From Chitinophaga oryziterrae (lineage in GTDB: Bacteria > Bacteroidota > Bacteroidia > Chitinophagales > Chitinophagaceae), in the NCBI RefSeq assembly GCF_009758125.1, contig NZ_WRXO01000002.1, positions 310,001 to 374,000 on the forward strand: a stretch of DNA of 64,000 nt, read 5' to 3'. The position numbers were made by a program, and so were the translations under genes. Shown in pieces: positions 56,243-64,000 of this stretch. Position 1 is the first letter of the stretch, and each line of letters opens with the position of its first letter. Under the pieces are notes generated by a model that saw only the letters and a program-made list of their open reading frames with translations, did no database searches and was not told the DNA's origin.

Positions 56243-57997
56243 ATGAAGAAGATATTATTCACCGCTGTAATGCTTGTAGTTGTCCAGGCGGCCTGGTCAC
56301 AACATAAAGCAGGCTATCTGAAGGCCGCAGACAGTTATTATAAACAGGCAGATTATTATTCGGCAACATTGTATTATGAAAAATACCTGGTGGCCGGTAC
56401 CAAACGTACAGATCCTATGACCTACAATCCATATGCTGCACCGGGTCCGTCAGACAGAGTAACGACGGGCCCCGCAGCAGATGAGCAACAGGCCGTATAT
56501 CAGTTGGCGGACAGTTACCGCAGGCTGAATGATCCTGCCAAAGCGACGCCATTGTATGAGAAGTCATTGACGTATAATAACGACCGCTATCCACTGGCTG
56601 CTTATTACTATGGTATTTGTTTACGTTCTACAGAAAAGTATGATGCAGCAGAAGAAGTATTCAGTGCTTTTCTTGCAAAGTATAAATCAACCGATACATA
56701 TAGCGCAGATGCAGAGAAAGAGTTGAGGAATCTCCGTTTCATCCGTCAGCAGTTGCAGAAGGGTGATTTGTCCCTTTACCATTTACACAAAGCCGCTGGC
56801 ACTTTGAATGCCGGCGGCGCTACATATGCTCCTGTATGGGCAGGGGATAAGCTGTTGTTTACCTCCACCAAAGGAATACCGGTGATGAATCGTATTTACC
56901 AGTCTTCCGACACGGTTGCTGTTACGCGTATCCCTTTAGTGCAGTCTTCTAAAGTGCATCAGGGTGCGGTGAGTGTGAGTGCGGATGGTAATGCTTTGTA
57001 CCTGACACAGTGGACTACAGATAATGGAAAGAAATCTGCGGCTATTTATATCAGTAAAAAGAAAGATCAGCAGTGGAGCGAACCGGTGAAACTGGATGAG
57101 ATGATCAATACTACCGGTTTTAATGCACAGCAGCCTTTTATCATGGCTGATGGCAGGACGTTATTGTTTTCCAGTGATAAAGCAGGTAATTATGATTTGT
57201 ATGCGGCTACTTTAGATGCTACTGGAAAAGCGGTTTCTGTGCAGGCGCTTTCTGCTTTGAATACGGCTGCTGATGAACAGGCGCCTTATTATCATGCTGC
57301 TTCTTCTACACTGGTATTTGCCAGTAATGGCGGAGTGGGCATGGGTGGATATGATCTTTACTTCAGTAAAGGGACTATCGATCATTTATCCCCTGCTGTG
57401 AACTTTGGGTATCCTGTAAATGCGGTGAAGGATGATATCTATTTTTCCAGTAAAACGCAGACAGCGAATGTACTGGATGATGCCTGGTTTTGTTCCGACC
57501 GCTCTGCGGAATGCTGCCTGGAGTTATTCAGTCTGAATATGACACCTCCTCCTCCGCCACCTGTGGATACGCCGGTAGTGGTAGCTGTTACGCCTGTTCC
57601 TACTATCATCGATACTATTCTTCGTACACCTGTGAATGAGGCGGTTGCCATTCAGCAGATTTATTATGAGCTGAATGAATACACACTGAGCGCTTCTTCT
57701 TATCCGCTGCTGGATAAGCTGGCTGAGGTGTTGTTGTCTCATCCGCAGATGGAGATAGAGATCAGTGCACATACGGATAGTACCGGTACGGCGGCGTTTA
57801 ACCAGCAGTTGTCTGAGAAACGTGCCATGAACTGTGTGGCTTACCTGATGAGTAAAGGTGTTCCTAAGGACCGCCTGCAATACAAAGGATATGGCGCCAG
57901 CAAACCTGTAGCGCCTAATACCTTCCCCGACGGAACAGATAATCCTGAAGGTAGAAGACTGAACAGACGTATAGAGCTGAAGATATTAAAACAATAG
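56243..57997 (+). CDS. TPR/PD40/OmpA-domain protein (PorE-like)
   Basis: A 584-residue exported protein starting MKKILFTAVMLVVVQAAWSQ (ATG at 56243; a reading from 56207 overlaps the previous gene). Order: TPR repeats (about 20-180, YYKQADYYSATLYYEKYL), PD40 propeller repeats (about 195-420, MADGRTLLFSSDKAGNYDLY), a polyproline linker (PPPPPP, about 436) and an OmpA-type peptidoglycan-binding domain (about 470-584) with AHTDSTGTAAFNQQLSEKRA. The TPR-propeller-OmpA plan resembles PorE of the Porphyromonas type IX system, which ties the secretion machinery to peptidoglycan. Placed between two PorP/SprF genes, it probably anchors this adhesin complex. Confidence 0.9.
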   Translation: MKKILFTAVMLVVVQAAWSQHKAGYLKAADSYYKQADYYSATLYYEKYLVAGTKRTDPMTYNPYAAPGPSDRVTTGPAADEQQAVYQLADSYRRLNDPAKATPLYEKSLTYNNDRYPLAAYYYGICLRSTEKYDAAEEVFSAFLAKYKSTDTYSADAEKELRNLRFIRQQLQKGDLSLYHLHKAAGTLNAGGATYAPVWAGDKLLFTSTKGIPVMNRIYQSSDTVAVTRIPLVQSSKVHQGAVSVSADGNALYLTQWTTDNGKKSAAIYISKKKDQQWSEPVKLDEMINTTGFNAQQPFIMADGRTLLFSSDKAGNYDLYAATLDATGKAVSVQALSALNTAADEQAPYYHAASSTLVFASNGGVGMGGYDLYFSKGTIDHLSPAVNFGYPVNAVKDDIYFSSKTQTANVLDDAWFCSDRSAECCLELFSLNMTPPPPPPVDTPVVVAVTPVPTIIDTILRTPVNEAVAIQQIYYELNEYTLSASSYPLLDKLAEVLLSHPQMEIEISAHTDSTGTAAFNQQLSEKRAMNCVAYLMSKGVPKDRLQYKGYGASKPVAPNTFPDGTDNPEGRRLNRRIELKILKQ

Positions 57998-58000
57998 TGG

Positions 58001-59029
58001 ATGAACCGTGTTATAACGTTGGTGTTGATGCTGGTTTTTGCGTGTGATGGTTATGCGCAGCAACAACCGCATTACACACAGTATGTGCTGAATACTTTTA
58101 TCATTAATCCTGCGGTTGCCGGTATAGAGAATTACTGGGATGTAAAGGCCAGCCACCGGCACCAGTGGGCAGGATTGAATGGCGGACCGGTTACTACGTA
58201 CCTGACGGTACATGGGCCGTTGCGTAAGACGGATTATCCTTCAGCTTCGGCAACGGGGTTTAGTCCGGATGGCGCAAATCCGCGTGGCAGGGCTTACTGG
58301 GAAACGTACACGGCGCCACCTTCTCATGCGGGAGCTGGCTTCACATTGCTGAACGACAAGACAGGCCCTTTAAACCGATTCTCTGCCAGTGTAGCATATG
58401 CGCATCATATTGGTATTGCTCCGGGGACGAGTTTGTCAGCAGGTATTTCTGCGGGTGTACAGCGCATTTCTTTAGACGCTGCTGCCTTACAGTTCCAGGA
58501 CCCTTCTGACCCGGCGATTGCCAGTAGTACTACGCTGAACAAATGGCGACCGGATGTGAATGTGGGGCTTTACCTGTATTCGGCGCAATACTTTGCGGGT
58601 ATTTCTGCGCAGAATATTATTCCGTCAGAATTAGGCTTTGATGATGGGAAAGTGAAGGGAGATTCTCTTTACCGGGGGAAACTGGTACCGCATCTTTTTG
58701 CAACTGCGGGATACCGGATGTGGGTAAACGAAGAGATGAGTGTACTACCATCTGTCATGATCAAATACATTACTGCTTTACCGGTGAGTGTGGATGTCAA
58801 TGCCAAGTTACAGTACCGGGATGTACTGTGGGTGGGTGCTTCCTATCGTCATAGGGATGGGGTAGCAGCGATGCTGGGTATTAATGTGAATGCAACGTTC
58901 AACATCAGTTATGCATATGACTATACAACTTCTTCATTGAATACGGTGAGCCGGGGTACACATGAGATCATGGTCGGGTTCCTGATAGGTAACCGTTATG
59001 CTGATCTGTGTCCGCGGAACATCTGGTAA
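58001..59029 (+). CDS. PorP/SprF family type IX secretion protein, second copy
   Basis: A 342-residue beta-barrel protein with signal peptide (to about 21, GYAQ) and the family start QPHYTQYVLNTFIINPAVAGIENYWDVKASHRHQW. It differs strongly from the first copy, including an insertion at about 70-110, so the pair is old. Two PorP/SprF proteins and two type B adhesins in one operon suggest one partner each. It begins 3 bp after the OmpA-domain gene. Confidence 0.9.
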   Translation: MNRVITLVLMLVFACDGYAQQQPHYTQYVLNTFIINPAVAGIENYWDVKASHRHQWAGLNGGPVTTYLTVHGPLRKTDYPSASATGFSPDGANPRGRAYWETYTAPPSHAGAGFTLLNDKTGPLNRFSASVAYAHHIGIAPGTSLSAGISAGVQRISLDAAALQFQDPSDPAIASSTTLNKWRPDVNVGLYLYSAQYFAGISAQNIIPSELGFDDGKVKGDSLYRGKLVPHLFATAGYRMWVNEEMSVLPSVMIKYITALPVSVDVNAKLQYRDVLWVGASYRHRDGVAAMLGINVNATFNISYAYDYTTSSLNTVSRGTHEIMVGFLIGNRYADLCPRNIW

Positions 59030-59075
59030 AATATTACACAAACACAATTATTAAACTTTAAATCAACTAAAGATC

Positions 59076-59639
59076 ATGAGAAACACATTTTTACTTTCGC
59101 TGGCTATTATCATTTTTTCCTGTGGAGCATGTTCCAAGGATGGTTCTGTAGGTCCTGCGGGTGCTACAGGTCCTGCTGGTGCAGCGGGTCCTAAAGGGGA
59201 TGCTGGTACTGCCAATGTAATTTATTCTGACTGGTTAGATGTAGCTTATGATCCAATTACCGGTGATTTCGATGAGGATGGGAAACTGGATACTGCTGCT
59301 TTCGAAACAACTATTGCTGTTGCTAAACTGGATAACGATATCCTGACCAGCGGAGAAGTGAAAGTATATATTAACCTGGGTACTGCTGCCGCGCCTGAGA
59401 TTACTCCTTTGCCTTACTTTGACGTTTTTGCCGGTTACAGCATTAACCCGTCATTCTCTGCAAACCAGATCTACATGCTGGCTACTAACAGCTTCCAGAC
59501 TTACATGGGTACTGATAATGTGAAACATCAGCAGTACAGGTATATCCTGATCCCTGGTGGAACGGCCGCGCGTACCAGCAAATCTGTTGACTGGAATAAT
59601 TACAGTGAAGTGAAAGCTTACCTGAAGTTAAAAGACTAA
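59076..59639 (+). CDS. Lipoprotein with short collagen-like repeat
   Basis: A 187-residue lipoprotein (lipobox CGAC, Cys about 19, then SKDGS). Right after the anchor there are about seven Gly-x-y triplets (VGPAGATGPAGAAGPKG), long enough for a short collagen-like trimerising stalk. The C-terminal 140 residues are beta-rich (WLDVAYDPITGDFDEDG; VKVYINLG; HQQYRYILIPGG) and of unknown function; similar stalked lipoproteins occur in other Bacteroidota. It is the last gene of the operon, 46 bp behind PorP/SprF, with a repeat-containing terminator region after it. Confidence 0.85.
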   Translation: MRNTFLLSLAIIIFSCGACSKDGSVGPAGATGPAGAAGPKGDAGTANVIYSDWLDVAYDPITGDFDEDGKLDTAAFETTIAVAKLDNDILTSGEVKVYINLGTAAAPEITPLPYFDVFAGYSINPSFSANQIYMLATNSFQTYMGTDNVKHQQYRYILIPGGTAARTSKSVDWNNYSEVKAYLKLKD

Positions 59640-59680
59640 GAGGGGACGTTTAATGAATATAGTGGGATGTGATTTATTTC

Positions 59681-59708
59681 CTACAAACACGGGGCTCCTA
59701 ACGGAGCC
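59681..59708 (+). repeat. REP-like repeat, unit A
   Basis: A 28-bp unit beginning ctacaaacacgggg and ending in the palindromic core ggctcctaacggagcc. It is identical over 28 bp to 62550-62577 and differs at one base from 62405-62432. The hairpin is followed here by ttatgtttttta, so this copy may also act as terminator for the upstream operon. Confidence 0.85.
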
Positions 59709-59790
59709 TTATGTTTTTTAAAATGTTTGATTTAAGAAGTAGGGCTCCATAGGAGCAAAGTTTGTAGGAAACATCTAATTCAACAAACTT

Positions 59791-59818
59791 AGCTCTGTTA
59801 GGAGCGACGTGTTTGTAG
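59791..59818 (-). repeat. REP-like repeat, unit B (inverted partner)
   Basis: A 28-bp unit, agctctgttaggagc followed by gacgtgtttgtag, largely the reverse complement of unit A. It matches 62507-62534 at 27 of 28 positions. Together with 59681-59708 it frames a 138-bp inverted-repeat cassette. Confidence 0.85.
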
Positions 59819-60008
59819 CAAAATAGAACAACAAAACACAGACTCCGTTAGTTCCCTGATTAAGTCCAACCCTTCCCCATAGCTACTTCTTGTTAACTGT
59901 ACAATTCGCCTGCTCCTGATAAAAACTGAAACTTCATGTAAATCCTATATCCCTTCATCATAGGAATGACGATAGAATGAGCCGTCAGAGAGCCTGTCAA
60001 CCAATAAG

Positions 60009-60052
60009 AAACCCTTTATCCACCTGCCTTTCAGCAAGTGAATAAAGGGTTT
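60009..60052. terminator. Bidirectional terminator
   Basis: 15-bp arms aaaccctttatccac / gtgaataaagggttt with one mismatch and a 14-nt loop, between the convergent operon end (59639) and the GH92 stop (60069). The A- and T-rich stem ends fit termination of the GH92 transcript in particular. Confidence 0.65.
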
Positions 60053-60068
60053 ATACCTTGGTAATAAA

Positions 60069-62318
60069 TTACTTACCGGACTTAAAATCTATTGAAGAGG
60101 GAGGTGCGTCTTCTTCTCCGCTACCCCACTGTTTATTAGGGCTCTCACTCATCACCAGCTTTAACGTACTACCGTCTAACACTGCCTGATGTGTGAACCA
60201 TGGGGTATTTAAAGGTTTACCGTTCAAAGTAGCACTCTGGATATATTTCTTAGCATCAGAACTGCCTGGAGCGTCTATTGTGAATACCTTGCCATTGGAT
60301 AATTTGATCTTTACCTGTTCAAATACCGGGCTACCGATATTATATACCGGAATACCAGGTGTTACCGGGCTAAAGCCCATCATAGAAAACACCACAAAAG
60401 CGGTCATTCCACCCCCATCTTCATCTCCCGGAATACCAAACAGGTTATCGGTATACCAGGTGTTCATCAGCATACGGATACGTTTCTGCGTTTTCCAGGG
60501 TGCTCCTAAGTAATTGTAAATGTAGGGGATATGAAAACTGGGCTCATTCCCCATCACAAACTGACCTACCAAACCTGTAGCATCCGGGAAAGTATACCAT
60601 AACTGGTACTTGCTCCGCCCAAGATCTTCCCGGAATAACTGGTCCAGTTTAGCTTCTGCTTTTGTCCTTCCGCCCATCAGGTAAAAAAGCCCTTTCAGGT
60701 CATGTTTTACATCCCAGTTATAGGTATAAGCGTTGTTTTCGGTGAAGTAATCACGGCCGCCTTGTCCACCGGAGAATTTTGGGTCTATAGGGTCTATCCA
60801 GTTGCCGCTGGCATCCTTTGGCCACATAAAGCCTTTATCAGTTCTAAATACGTTTTTATAGTTAGCCGCTCTTTTCAGGAACAGTGCTTCATCTTCTTTT
60901 TTGCCGGCAGCAGCTGCCAGTTGTGCAATGCACCAGTCGTCATAACTGTTTTCTAAAGTCACGGCGACTGCCTGACGGCGTTCAAAGCCATGCACCTCTT
61001 TTACGGTTTCCTTTTCGTCAGGTTTCAGGGCAGGCATATATCCATGTACCCCGTAAAAGCTATCCAGGGATGTAGCAGCACCATTCCTCCAGGGAAGCAG
61101 GGTTGCTTCCAGGGCATTCTTCTTAAGCCCTTCATAAGCCTTGGGAAGGTCAAAATCATGTATGCCCTTGAACCAGGCATCCGCCATCCAGGCAGCAGCA
61201 TGGTTGCCGGTCATACAGGCGTAATCTCCGAAAGGCAAGGCGAAGGAAGGCATCCAGCCGCTCTGTTCATACATCTGCACATAAGATTTGATCTTATCCG
61301 CTTCCATTTTCGGGTTCAGCAGGGTTTGTAACGGTTCCAGGGCAATGTAGGTATCCCATAACCAGTTATCTACATAAAAAGGCTGATCAGAGGTATGTAC
61401 CTTATGATCATACCCGCTGAAGTATTTCCCATATTCATTAATATTCACCATGCGCTCATAGGCACGATACAGCGAAGTATAAAATACCTTTTTCTGAGAG
61501 GGAGTACCACCTTTTACTTCTATCTGTCCCAGCACTTTATCCCAGGCGTTATATGCCTGTTGTTTAATAGCTGCGAAGTTCCAATCAGGGATCTCTTTCT
61601 GTAAATTCTCCATTGCCTGGTCCACGCTGATAAAAGACACACCATAACGGAATTCTACGGTCTGTGTTTTTTCTCCCGTATTCACTTTCAGTTGTGTTTT
61701 ACCGTTCTGATCCCTGTAGTTGGTGTTGACAATATCCGTGTTCAGTTCTCCATAAAAGAAGGCCGTCATGCCTTCAAATACTTCCTTGCCGCTAATGGCC
61801 CTTTTGCCGGATACGACGATATCCCCTTCACCGTTAAGCACGTTAATTCTTATCGCGTGGGGTACATTGCCGTTAAAATGGAAACGGAAATACCCGCTAT
61901 GGGCGGCAGGCGTAAACTCTACCTGGTCCGTATCTTCCAGATAGGCGCTGTAATAGTAAGGGGTTGTCTGTTCCCGGTCATATACGGCGGGCGACAACCA
62001 CTTATAATCATCCACATCTCCTGATACCGGCATCAGGCCAAACAGGTTATTCTGCCGGTGGGCAGCGATAGTGAGCGGGAAATAACTGATCCGGTCATCG
62101 AGCTGGTCTTTTCTGAAAGGGAATGTCCTCAGCATGCTATTGGGCAGATGCACTGTAGGACGTGTAGGCTCCAGGATGATCCCTACGCCCCCTATAGTGG
62201 GGTCTACATAATTTACGTTACTGCGTGTTACCGCGGCACTACGTACGGTTTGAGCACTCACCTGTTGCATCATACATATGGCTATGCATCCCGAAAGTAT
62301 CGACCTGTATCTTCTCAT
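60069..62318 (-). CDS. GH92 family glycoside hydrolase (putative alpha-mannosidase)
   Basis: A 749-residue exported enzyme. The ATG at 62318 gives a proper signal peptide (MRRYRSILSGCIAICMMQQVSAQ); a longer reading from 62414 adds 32 unlikely residues. The mature start NVNYVDPTIGG is typical of GH92. Other family blocks are YVDNWLWDTYIALEPL, WMPSFALPFGDYACMTGNHAAAWMADAW, YTYNWDVKHDLKGLFYLMGG, GNEPSFHIPYIYNYLGAPWKTQKRIR and GDEDGGGMTAFVVFSMMGFSPV; the last contains the acidic residues that form the catalytic base site. GH92 enzymes are calcium-dependent inverting alpha-mannosidases; the linkage acted on cannot be read here. It is monocistronic and flanked by REP-like repeats on both sides. Confidence 0.93.
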   Translation of the reverse strand: MRRYRSILSGCIAICMMQQVSAQTVRSAAVTRSNVNYVDPTIGGVGIILEPTRPTVHLPNSMLRTFPFRKDQLDDRISYFPLTIAAHRQNNLFGLMPVSGDVDDYKWLSPAVYDREQTTPYYYSAYLEDTDQVEFTPAAHSGYFRFHFNGNVPHAIRINVLNGEGDIVVSGKRAISGKEVFEGMTAFFYGELNTDIVNTNYRDQNGKTQLKVNTGEKTQTVEFRYGVSFISVDQAMENLQKEIPDWNFAAIKQQAYNAWDKVLGQIEVKGGTPSQKKVFYTSLYRAYERMVNINEYGKYFSGYDHKVHTSDQPFYVDNWLWDTYIALEPLQTLLNPKMEADKIKSYVQMYEQSGWMPSFALPFGDYACMTGNHAAAWMADAWFKGIHDFDLPKAYEGLKKNALEATLLPWRNGAATSLDSFYGVHGYMPALKPDEKETVKEVHGFERRQAVAVTLENSYDDWCIAQLAAAAGKKEDEALFLKRAANYKNVFRTDKGFMWPKDASGNWIDPIDPKFSGGQGGRDYFTENNAYTYNWDVKHDLKGLFYLMGGRTKAEAKLDQLFREDLGRSKYQLWYTFPDATGLVGQFVMGNEPSFHIPYIYNYLGAPWKTQKRIRMLMNTWYTDNLFGIPGDEDGGGMTAFVVFSMMGFSPVTPGIPVYNIGSPVFEQVKIKLSNGKVFTIDAPGSSDAKKYIQSATLNGKPLNTPWFTHQAVLDGSTLKLVMSESPNKQWGSGEEDAPPSSIDFKSGK

Positions 62319-62390
62319 AACTTTGAAATTTTGCAGACGGAATGTACAAATGAAACCGGGACTATCCAAACTGGTGTGCATAAATAGGAT

Positions 62391-62432
62391 TACAAACACG
62401 GCCGCTACAAACACGGGGCTCCTAGCGGAGCC
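62391..62432 (+). repeat. REP-like repeats: truncated piece plus unit A
   Basis: 62391-62403 repeats only the first bases of unit A (tacaaacacgg); the complete unit A at 62405-62432 follows at once and differs from the others at a single base (cctagcgg instead of cctaacgg). The truncated piece looks like a broken copy. Confidence 0.8.
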
Positions 62433-62448
62433 AAATTTGTTGAATCAG

Positions 62449-62534
62449 ATATCAATCTCGTTTAGTTAAACTCCGTTAGATTCTGTGTACATAACAAAAC
62501 ATAATTAGCTCCGTTAGGAGCGACGTGTTTGTAG
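62449..62534. repeat. Composite REP-like element: shared blocks plus unit B
   Basis: 62449-62469 and 62493-62512 match the left arm and loop of the inverted repeat at 25592-25671 (20/21 and 18/20), and the second block runs into unit B at 62507-62534. This links the 25.6 kb element with the 59.7 and 62.5 kb repeats as one family. Confidence 0.8.
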
Positions 62535-62549
62535 AAAAAATAATCTTCT

Positions 62550-62626
62550 CTACAAACACGGGGCTCCTAACGGAGCCAAGGTTATTGGATTGAACATTAT
62601 CCTACAAACACGAGGCTAACGGAGCC
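62550..62626 (+). repeat. REP-like repeats: unit A and a degenerate unit A
   Basis: 62550-62577 is a perfect unit A. 62602-62626 is a 3-bp-shorter version (ctacaaacacgaggctaacggagcc minus the loop bases), followed by tttttag. On the minus strand these lie just past the epimerase stop and may end its transcript. Confidence 0.8.
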
Positions 62627-62663
62627 TTTTTAGTGTTTACTAATACTTTTGACAGCCTGCTTA

Positions 62664-63833
62664 TCATAATCTCTTCATTAGTTCCAGGCAGGCACGCCCG
62701 TTATGATAGGGGCATTTCCAGAAGCCGGCTTTATCTTCCTGCATGATGCTGTAATCTTTCTTTCTCCCCCAGTACCATTCTCCTTTAGATTTATCCAGTA
62801 TATACTGTTCGATGAATTTCCAGTTATTCAATGCTTTTAATAAGTAATCTTCGTTCTTACTCACCTGCCAGGCATTTACAAAGCCTACCAGCGCTTCTGC
62901 CTGTGGCCACCAGTGTTTTTCCGCTATCAGCCCGTGACCGGATGATTCGTACCATAGTCCCCCGTCTTTATCAAGCCCCTGGATGGCAGCATCTGCCATC
63001 AGCACAGCTGTTTTTTTGAACCTGGATATGAGAGCAGGATCCCCCAGTACTTCCGCCGCTTCCAATAACAGCCAGCTAGCTTCAATATCATGACCATAGG
63101 AGATGATATCATCCTTTACCAGCCAATGCTCGTTAAAAAACAAATGTAAATGCCCTGTTCCGGGGTCTAATATCTTATCGTGGAATATATCCAGTAAACC
63201 CCTGATAGCGTCTGAAAGGGCTTTATCCGGCCAAATACGATAGAGGTTTGTATAGGCTTCCAGCACATGCAGGTGTGTGTTCATGGTTTTCTTCTCATTA
63301 GCGTCTTTTTCGCTTAATCGCAGGTCGTTTATATCCTGCCAGTCGCGGGTGAAGGCTTCCAGATAGCCCCCAAAAGAGGGGTCATAGCTGTGCCGCTGAA
63401 TGAGATGATAACCGTCTATGGCTATCTGTTTGGCGTATTCGTTATGCGTAGCGAGGTAATATTCACTGCAGGCGTAGATGTTGAAAGCCAGGGCATAGAT
63501 CTGCTTTTTAGTTTCAGCAGGATTGCCTTTGTAATCCACGCTCCAGAATACACCCCCATATTCTTTATCAAGGAAATGGTTATCAATATATTCGAAAGCC
63601 CTGCGGGCAATATCCAGATGTTCGGGATCTTTTGAGACATTATAAACAGCGGAGAAAGTCCAGAGGATACGTGCGTTCAGCACAGCCCCTTTATCCGCAG
63701 TAATATCTGTCTTATTCTCATTATCCAGTTTCCCGTAAAAGCCCCCGTTTTCATGGTCGGGGGTATGCGTCATCCAGAAATGAAGGATGTCATTAAGGGC
63801 AATTTGTGCTAATTGTTTTAATCCGGTTTGCAT
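62664..63833 (-). CDS. Cellobiose 2-epimerase family (AGE) enzyme
   Basis: A 389-residue cytoplasmic enzyme with the (alpha/alpha)6-barrel pattern of N-acylglucosamine/cellobiose 2-epimerases. The catalytic and binding histidines fit the cellobiose epimerase set: MNTHLHVLEAYTNLY (about 190), SYGHDIEASWLL (about 246), EKHWWPQAEALVG (about 308) and GFWKCPYHNGRACLE (about 370-384). These enzymes turn cellobiose into glucosylmannose and mannobiose into mannosylglucose, linking beta-mannan breakdown to phosphorolysis. The ATG shares one base with the stop of the transporter gene upstream (TAATG), so import and epimerisation are translationally coupled. The start and length are as usual for the family. 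Confidence 0.9.
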   Translation of the reverse strand: MQTGLKQLAQIALNDILHFWMTHTPDHENGGFYGKLDNENKTDITADKGAVLNARILWTFSAVYNVSKDPEHLDIARRAFEYIDNHFLDKEYGGVFWSVDYKGNPAETKKQIYALAFNIYACSEYYLATHNEYAKQIAIDGYHLIQRHSYDPSFGGYLEAFTRDWQDINDLRLSEKDANEKKTMNTHLHVLEAYTNLYRIWPDKALSDAIRGLLDIFHDKILDPGTGHLHLFFNEHWLVKDDIISYGHDIEASWLLLEAAEVLGDPALISRFKKTAVLMADAAIQGLDKDGGLWYESSGHGLIAEKHWWPQAEALVGFVNAWQVSKNEDYLLKALNNWKFIEQYILDKSKGEWYWGRKKDYSIMQEDKAGFWKCPYHNGRACLELMKRL

Positions 63834-64000
63834 TACTGTTGTTTTCTCCTTTGTTCCAGTGCTATGGCTATTTCTGCCACACGGCTCTCTGACAATGGAT
63901 ATAAAGCGATGAATACGATAGATAAGACAGACCCGATAGCCGGTAAGAAACTGAGCATCAGTAAGATGCCCGTTTGTACACTGCCAGCCTGTACCTGATT
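63833..64000 (-). CDS. Sugar:cation symporter of the GPH/MFS type (C-terminal part only)
   Basis: Only the last 55 codons lie in the window, read on the minus strand from the right edge to TAA at 63833-63835. They encode one hydrophobic helix with LLMLSFLPAIGSVLSIVFI and the tail ALYPLSESRVAEIAIALEQRR, which is the characteristic end of glycoside-pentoside-hexuronide symporters (last membrane helix, then YPL...I...L..RR). It probably imports a disaccharide used by the coupled epimerase. The N-terminal part is outside the window, so the substrate cannot be judged. Confidence 0.75.
   Translation of the reverse strand, partial: NQVQAGSVQTGILLMLSFLPAIGSVLSIVFIALYPLSESRVAEIAIALEQRRKQQ

Larger units (their letters stand above)
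59640..60068. other. Repeat-rich region between convergent genes
   Basis: 429 bp without a gene. It contains two full units of the REP-like family (59681-59708 and, inverted, 59791-59818), a partial palindromic core (ggctccataggagc, 59743-59756) and the terminator at 60009-60052. Nothing else stands out. Confidence 0.7.
62319..62663. other. Intergenic repeat cluster upstream of GH92
   Basis: 345 bp between two minus-strand genes. It contains the GH92 leader and at least five members or pieces of the REP-like family (62391-62403 truncated, 62405-62432, 62507-62534, 62550-62577, 62602-62626). The GH92 promoter must lie within or left of this cluster. Confidence 0.7.

Noticed and set aside
57540..57570. 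Polyproline run encoded by cct/ccg repeats
   Set aside because: It is an in-frame linker between propeller and OmpA domains, common in such proteins, not a DNA repeat of separate interest.

Overview
This window comes from a Bacteroidota genome, most probably a Chitinophaga-like member of the Chitinophagaceae. The evidence is three SusC/SusD pairs, many lipoproteins with Bacteroidota-style lipoboxes, two adhesins ending in type B (CHU_C) type IX secretion sorting domains with PorP/SprF partners, fasciclin lipoproteins, GH92 and PL11 enzymes, and A-rich leaders without Shine-Dalgarno sites. No tRNA, rRNA, CRISPR array or transposase was recognised.

Layout. 1-1528: an AT-rich pair, TcmP plus its three-Cys-motif (DUF5131, phage Gp37/Gp68) partner, cut by the left edge. 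1601-10480: small regulatory and hypothetical genes, including two paralogous GlxA/AraC regulators, each divergent from a small enzyme-like gene (VOC; SRPBCC plus RibD-like reductase), with a nearly identical 19-20 bp motif in both divergent promoters. This part also holds a PixA-type inclusion-body protein and an esterase-fold protein lacking its catalytic Ser and His. 10705-27512: a tight operon of FAS1 lipoprotein, SusC, SusD, FAS1, FAS1, SusC and SusD, followed by a PL11 rhamnogalacturonan lyase; it looks like a pectin (RG-I) utilisation locus in which FAS1 lipoproteins take the place of surface glycan-binding proteins. 27513-30416: an AT-rich accessory pocket with a HEPN-motif fragment, an XRE regulator with two palindromic candidate operators, a perfect 45-bp-arm hairpin, and an MqsR-like toxin/MqsA-Panacea antitoxin islet bounded by a duplicated 3' end of terC. 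30417-35506: TerC, a HAD hydrolase, a beta-propeller protein and a TPR histidine kinase/NarL regulator pair.

35922-59639 is a long run of same-strand genes with tiny gaps: SusC, SusD, zinc metallopeptidase, DUF4302 lipoprotein, a 2965-residue beta-helix adhesin, a second adhesin, PorP/SprF, an OmpA/PD40 protein, PorP/SprF and a collagen-like lipoprotein. It joins a nutrient-uptake module to a T9SS adhesin export module, and the two-component system lies divergently upstream. 60069-64000: GH92 glycosidase, cellobiose 2-epimerase family enzyme and the end of a sugar transporter, all on the minus strand; short palindromic repeats that recur near 25.6 kb flank the GH92 gene on both sides.

The most novel-looking signals are the toxin-antitoxin islet at terC, the long perfect hairpin beside it, the shared GlxA promoter motif, the REP-like repeat family, and the FAS1-SusCD and SusCD-adhesin operon architectures.
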